Positions 6,325 to 9,443 of a stretch of 9,443 bases of DNA are shown here, in pieces (position 1 is the stretch's first letter; each line of letters begins with the position of its first letter). The translations under genes were made by a program, and so were the position numbers. The DNA lies in the NCBI GenBank assembly GCA_016649795.1, contig JAENWZ010000072.1, positions 1-9,443 on the forward strand. Direction: 5' to 3'. A model generated the notes under the pieces. That model ran no database searches. It had not been told where the DNA came from and saw only the letters and a list, made by a program, of their open reading frames with translations. Source of the DNA: Proteiniphilum sp. Its GTDB lineage: Bacteria; Bacteroidota; Bacteroidia; Bacteroidales; Dysgonomonadaceae.

Positions 6325-7226
6325 ACTTTGAGATGCCTTCGGTTAATCTTATTTATATGAAAAGCAGGGAGGTGCTGGGTGAGCCGGTGGAAGCCCGTTT
6401 TGGGAAGGATTTTCCTATTCGTTTTGATCTGCTGGATACGATGCAGGGAGGAAATCTGAGCCTGCAGGTACATCCTTATCTGGATTATGCAAAAGAGAAT
6501 TTCGGCCTTCATTATACGCAGGAGGAGAGTTATTATGTGATTGATGCCTGCGACGATGCCTCGGTATATCTGGGTGTGAAGCCCGATATCGATTCACAAG
6601 CAATGATCAGTGATCTGAAAAATGCGAATGAAAATGGATATGGACCATTTGATGCGGAGAAATTTATCAATATTTTCCCTGCCAGGAAACATGACCATTT
6701 TTTAATCCCTGCCGGTACTATCCATTGCTCAGGCAAGAATGCACTCGTCCTTGAGATTAGTACTACACCCAACCTCTATACCTTTAAGTTGTGGGATTGG
6801 GGACGTTTGGGACTTGATGGAAAACCCAGGCCAATCAATATAGAGCGGGGTGAGAAAGTGATCCGCTGGGAGAGAGATACCCAATATGTTGAGAAGGAGC
6901 TGATAAACAGATTTGAGCAAGTCTCCTCAGGTGATGGATGGACAGAGGAGAGAACGGGACTTCATGAAACACAATTTATCGAAACCAGGCGACACTCCTT
7001 TACAAAAGCGGTAACACATTATAGCCACAATTCCGTAAATGTACTAAACCTGATCGAGGGTGATGAAGTTATCGTGGAGAGCCTGAACGGAGCGTTTGAA
7101 CCACTTATCGTGCATTTCGCCGAGACATTTATTGTGCCGGCTTCGGTTGGAGAATATAGCATAAGGCCATTTGGCAAATCAGCAGGGAAAAAATGTATGA
7201 CCATAAAGGCAACTGTTCGCCATTAG
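6321..7226 (+). CDS. Class I mannose-6-phosphate isomerase, C-terminal catalytic part
   Basis: The frame has 301 residues if it starts at GTG 6321; ATG 6333 is the next start. It contains the cupin-type isomerase core that interconverts mannose-6-phosphate and fructose-6-phosphate. Putative zinc ligands are present: LSLQVHP (H51), QEESYY (E68/E69) and IPAGTIH (H135), followed by the substrate-side stretch KLWDWGRLGLDG and a second cupin domain up to about 295 (SVNLNL-like VNVLNLIEGDEV, ETFIVPASVGEY). Upstream of GTG, the same frame reads NSLLFTIDG, which fits the middle of the full-length fused protein, so the true start was lost and the frame now begins inside the old gene. The N-terminal strand region of the isomerase (with its WGG motif) is missing, so activity is doubtful. 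The ROK gene follows after 42 nt. Confidence 0.85.
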   Translation: MNFEMPSVNLIYMKSREVLGEPVEARFGKDFPIRFDLLDTMQGGNLSLQVHPYLDYAKENFGLHYTQEESYYVIDACDDASVYLGVKPDIDSQAMISDLKNANENGYGPFDAEKFINIFPARKHDHFLIPAGTIHCSGKNALVLEISTTPNLYTFKLWDWGRLGLDGKPRPINIERGEKVIRWERDTQYVEKELINRFEQVSSGDGWTEERTGLHETQFIETRRHSFTKAVTHYSHNSVNVLNLIEGDEVIVESLNGAFEPLIVHFAETFIVPASVGEYSIRPFGKSAGKKCMTIKATVRH

Positions 7227-7268
7227 TTGAAATCTTCATATTAATACTGACAAATAAAATGACCAACG

Positions 7269-8384
7269 ATGCATAACAATGACCACAGAACAGTTTTGAC
7301 GCTCGATGCCGGAGGAACCAACTTCGTTTTTTCCGCCATCAGAAGAGGGGAAGAGATTGTTCTTCCTGTTTGCCTGCCGGCATATCCCGATAATCTGGAG
7401 AGATGTTTGAAAGCCATCATTAGCGGATTTAAAGAGGTGATAGGATTGATTGATGCTGAGCCTGATGCAATAAGCTTTGCCTTCCCCGGTCCTGCCGATT
7501 ATGAAAATGGTATTATAGGCGATTTGCCTAATTTTCCCTCTTTCAGGGGAGGTGTCGCTTTGGGGCCACTCCTCGAAAAGGAGTTCGGACTGCCTGTTTT
7601 TATTAATAACGACGGCAACCTTTTTGCTTACGGAGAGGCACTTGCCGGCGCCCTTCCGGAAGTAAACCGATCGCTCCACGAGATCGGTAACCCGACCCTC
7701 TATAAGAATTTGATCGCAGTGACTTTGGGGACAGGATTCGGCTGTGGCGTAGTGATCGATAAGCAGCTGTTATTGGGTGATAATGGTTGTGGAGGTGATG
7801 TGTGGTTGTCAGCGAACAAGTACGATAACTGCCTTATTGCTGAAGAAGGAGTCAGCATACGGGCCGTCGTGCGCACCTATATGGAGTTGTCGGGTGAAGG
7901 TATCAGCTACACACCTAAAGAGATCTTCGAGATTGCAGAGGGAAACAAAAAGGGAGATAGAGAGCCTGCCGTTAAGAGCTTTGAACGACTGGGAGAAGCT
8001 GCAGGTTACACCATCACTGAATTCCTCAATATTGTGGACGGTATTGTGGTGTTGGGAGGCGGCGTCTCCAATGCGCATAAGTATATCCTTCCTGCACTCT
8101 TAAAAGAGATGAGAGGGTCAAGAAAAACCGTGGCGGGAGCAACTATACCCAGGCTTCAGATGGAGGTATATAATCTGGAAGATGAAAGAGAGCGGGCTGA
8201 ATTTGTAAAAGGTGAATCGGGAAGTATTGGAATACCGGGTGGAGACAGTGTAGCACATTACCGTGAGAAGAAAAAAACAGGGGTCATGATAAGCAAGCTG
8301 GGTACAAGCAGGGCTGTATCACTCGGAGCCTATTATTTTGCATTGAACCGGCTGGATAAAGTTAAAAAGCATACAAATGATTAA
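7269..8384 (+). CDS. ROK-family sugar kinase (probable mannokinase/fructokinase type)
   Basis: The protein has 371 residues and appears complete. LDAGGTN (12-18) is the phosphate-binding loop of the ASKHA fold, PGP (73-75) and NNDGN (113-117, catalytic Asp115) mark the sugar site, LGTGFGCG (153-160) and VLGGGVSN (261-268) are the second phosphate and adenosine motifs. The classic ROK zinc motif CxCGxxGC is absent; the matching stretch reads GDNGCGGDVWL. It should phosphorylate a hexose with ATP in the cytoplasm. From its place between an isomerase for mannose-6-phosphate and a mannosidase, mannose is the likely substrate, but the sequence alone does not fix this. The start ATG at 7269 has no clear Shine-Dalgarno. 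It is longer than minimal ROK kinases (about 300 residues), with extra segments around 130-145 and 285-340. Confidence 0.88.
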   Translation: MHNNDHRTVLTLDAGGTNFVFSAIRRGEEIVLPVCLPAYPDNLERCLKAIISGFKEVIGLIDAEPDAISFAFPGPADYENGIIGDLPNFPSFRGGVALGPLLEKEFGLPVFINNDGNLFAYGEALAGALPEVNRSLHEIGNPTLYKNLIAVTLGTGFGCGVVIDKQLLLGDNGCGGDVWLSANKYDNCLIAEEGVSIRAVVRTYMELSGEGISYTPKEIFEIAEGNKKGDREPAVKSFERLGEAAGYTITEFLNIVDGIVVLGGGVSNAHKYILPALLKEMRGSRKTVAGATIPRLQMEVYNLEDERERAEFVKGESGSIGIPGGDSVAHYREKKKTGVMISKLGTSRAVSLGAYYFALNRLDKVKKHTND

Positions 8385-8452
8385 GATTAAAGATGTTTCT
8401 TAGATTTTCATCACTGTGCACAATGTTCAGGTTATCTCTCCACTATATCTGC

Positions 8453-8480
8453 TTGAAGTAGTGAATGTTTTTTACTTTTG
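8453..8480 (+). promoter_or_regulatory. Bacteroidota-type promoter for the GH38-type gene
   Basis: TTG at 8453-8455 and TACTTTTG at 8473-8480 are a full match to the -33/-7 consensus, with 20 bases between their first bases. Transcription would start near 8487, about 30 nt before the start codon. The mannosidase gene can thus be expressed apart from the upstream kinase. No clear terminator is seen between 8385 and 8450. Confidence 0.65.
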
Positions 8481-8520
8481 TACAACATTGATAAGCTAAA
8501 TACTATAATTTTGAAGGATG

Positions 8521-9443
8521 ATGAATAGAAAAATATTATTTTTAGGGATTGCTGCCCTTTTATTGTTAATCTCTGAAGTACAGGGGCAATCGCAAAGTTT
8601 CACTCCTGTCTGGGAGATAGGCAAAAAGGATAACAGTGCAAGTGAATTTGCACTCTACCGGGATTCTTATACAGCTTATCCCCAACTATTCAAGGAGGGC
8701 GTTGCGATATATACAATTGGGAAGAGCAATGAGAAAGAGATCCCTTACTTCCTTCCCGGCAGCGATGATGCCTGGGCGGGTAACATCTCAGGAAGGCTGA
8801 TGATCAGGTTTGGTGTGGATCAATTCCGGTCTGATGCCAGACTGAAGCTAAAGATCAACTTTGTTGAAACGCATCCCACCTCAAGCCCTTTACTTAAAAT
8901 TGTGTTGAATGATCATACAATCGAGAAAAAGACACCCGCAGGCAATAACAGGGATTTTCTGAACGATAAGCAGACACGCTCTGAAGGATTGTCTGTTGAG
9001 GTGGATCTTCCCGCGGGCACTCTGCAGAAGGGAGATAATATGCTCATCATCGAGAATGCGAAAGGGAGCTGGCTCGCCTTCGATAACATTGCGCTTTTAA
9101 CCGATAAGCCGGTGACCATGGCTGAAACAACTCATGCAATTGTTTTTTTAAATGCCTATGCTATTCCCGCTCTAAAGCATGGGAAAGGGGGAGAACTGGT
9201 GATACCCGTAAAGATACAGGTGGCAAACTGGAGCGAGAATGTGCAGTATGTTGAAGTGAGAGCAGGCAACAATACCGGGCAATTCGCTGTCAACAGCGGT
9301 ATTCAAACCGTTGACTTCTCACTCCCCGAGGTGAAGAGTGAGCAAGAGGTTGATCTGCAGCTGATCTGCAATCAGAAGGTTGTTGGGGGGAAGAGTGTGA
9401 AGCTCTCACCGGTAAAAAAATGGATGGTCTATCTGATACAGCA
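8521..9443 (+). CDS. Secreted GH38-type alpha-mannosidase, N-terminal part (runs off window)
   Basis: The frame is open for 307 codons to the edge. It begins with a signal peptide (basic MNRK, then hydrophobic ILFLGIAALLLLISEV, likely cut near QG-QS at about 22), so the product is exported. Residues about 28-200 form a beta-rich domain with WEIGKKDNSASEFAL (31-45), YFLPGSDDAW, DLPAG, and KGSWLAFDNIAL, like the rhamnogalacturonate-lyase-type sandwich at the N-terminus of large Bacteroidota GH38-like enzymes. A second beta domain follows, and the last residues visible are KKWMVYLIQ. In the family the catalytic GH38 barrel begins with the HSHTDIGYT motif right after this, but that part is outside the window. 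Two ATGs are in frame (8518 and 8521); GAAGG lies at 8513-8517, so 8521 is slightly better spaced. The enzyme would release mannose for the kinase and isomerase upstream. Confidence 0.75.
   Translation, partial: MNRKILFLGIAALLLLISEVQGQSQSFTPVWEIGKKDNSASEFALYRDSYTAYPQLFKEGVAIYTIGKSNEKEIPYFLPGSDDAWAGNISGRLMIRFGVDQFRSDARLKLKINFVETHPTSSPLLKIVLNDHTIEKKTPAGNNRDFLNDKQTRSEGLSVEVDLPAGTLQKGDNMLIIENAKGSWLAFDNIALLTDKPVTMAETTHAIVFLNAYAIPALKHGKGGELVIPVKIQVANWSENVQYVEVRAGNNTGQFAVNSGIQTVDFSLPEVKSEQEVDLQLICNQKVVGGKSVKLSPVKKWMVYLIQ

Noticed and set aside
7236..7679. Minus-strand frame of 147 codons.
   Set aside because: Shadow of the ROK kinase gene, whose plus-strand frame has all the family motifs.

Overview
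The window reads as chromosomal DNA of a Bacteroidota bacterium, probably of the order Bacteroidales. Three things point there: promoters of the type TTG-(about 17)-TAnnTTTG at 1747-1773 and 8453-8480, start codons mostly without a Shine-Dalgarno sequence, and a mannose locus (GntR, a fused class I mannose-6-phosphate isomerase, a ROK kinase and a GH38-type mannosidase) that I know in this form from Bacteroidales. Family names come from motif reading and memory; no database was searched.

Layout. (1) 1-941, minus strand: an ECF-type sigma factor followed 2 nt later by a small multi-pass membrane protein that runs out of the window. (2) 1080-1502, minus: the first ~88 codons of a UvrD/Rep helicase, cut right after its TFHSW motif and followed by AT-rich DNA that does not look coding. 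(3) 1503-1910: a two-way intergenic region with a good plus-strand promoter and a leader carrying a mini-ORF. (4) 1911-3887, plus: a 658-residue protein combining a PD-(D/E)XK nuclease domain with a DUF2075 (Schlafen group 3-type) superfamily 1 helicase core. It stands alone and is a candidate defence or nucleic-acid-processing gene. (5) 4019-4790, minus: an intact two-helix membrane protein preceded by two gene remnants, the start of a DUF4260-like membrane protein and the end of a VOC/glyoxalase-type dioxygenase. (6) 4822-9443: the mannose locus. A GntR/UTRA regulator (minus) is divergent from a plus-strand series of mannose-6-phosphate isomerase, ROK sugar kinase and the secreted N-terminus of a GH38-type alpha-mannosidase.

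How the genes fit together. The mannosidase would release mannose outside the cytoplasm, the ROK kinase would phosphorylate it, and the isomerase would make fructose-6-phosphate, with the GntR/UTRA protein sensing a sugar or sugar phosphate. The isomerase gene, however, appears to have lost about 200 codons at about 6292-6300, with a frameshift, so its two halves lie in different frames (5920-6324 and 6321-7226).

The most notable overall pattern is four deletion-damaged genes in under 10 kb (helicase, DUF4260-like, VOC, isomerase), each ending in a sharp junction, next to intact genes. This suggests either a genome eroding by medium-sized deletions or assembly collapse, and read mapping would tell the two apart.
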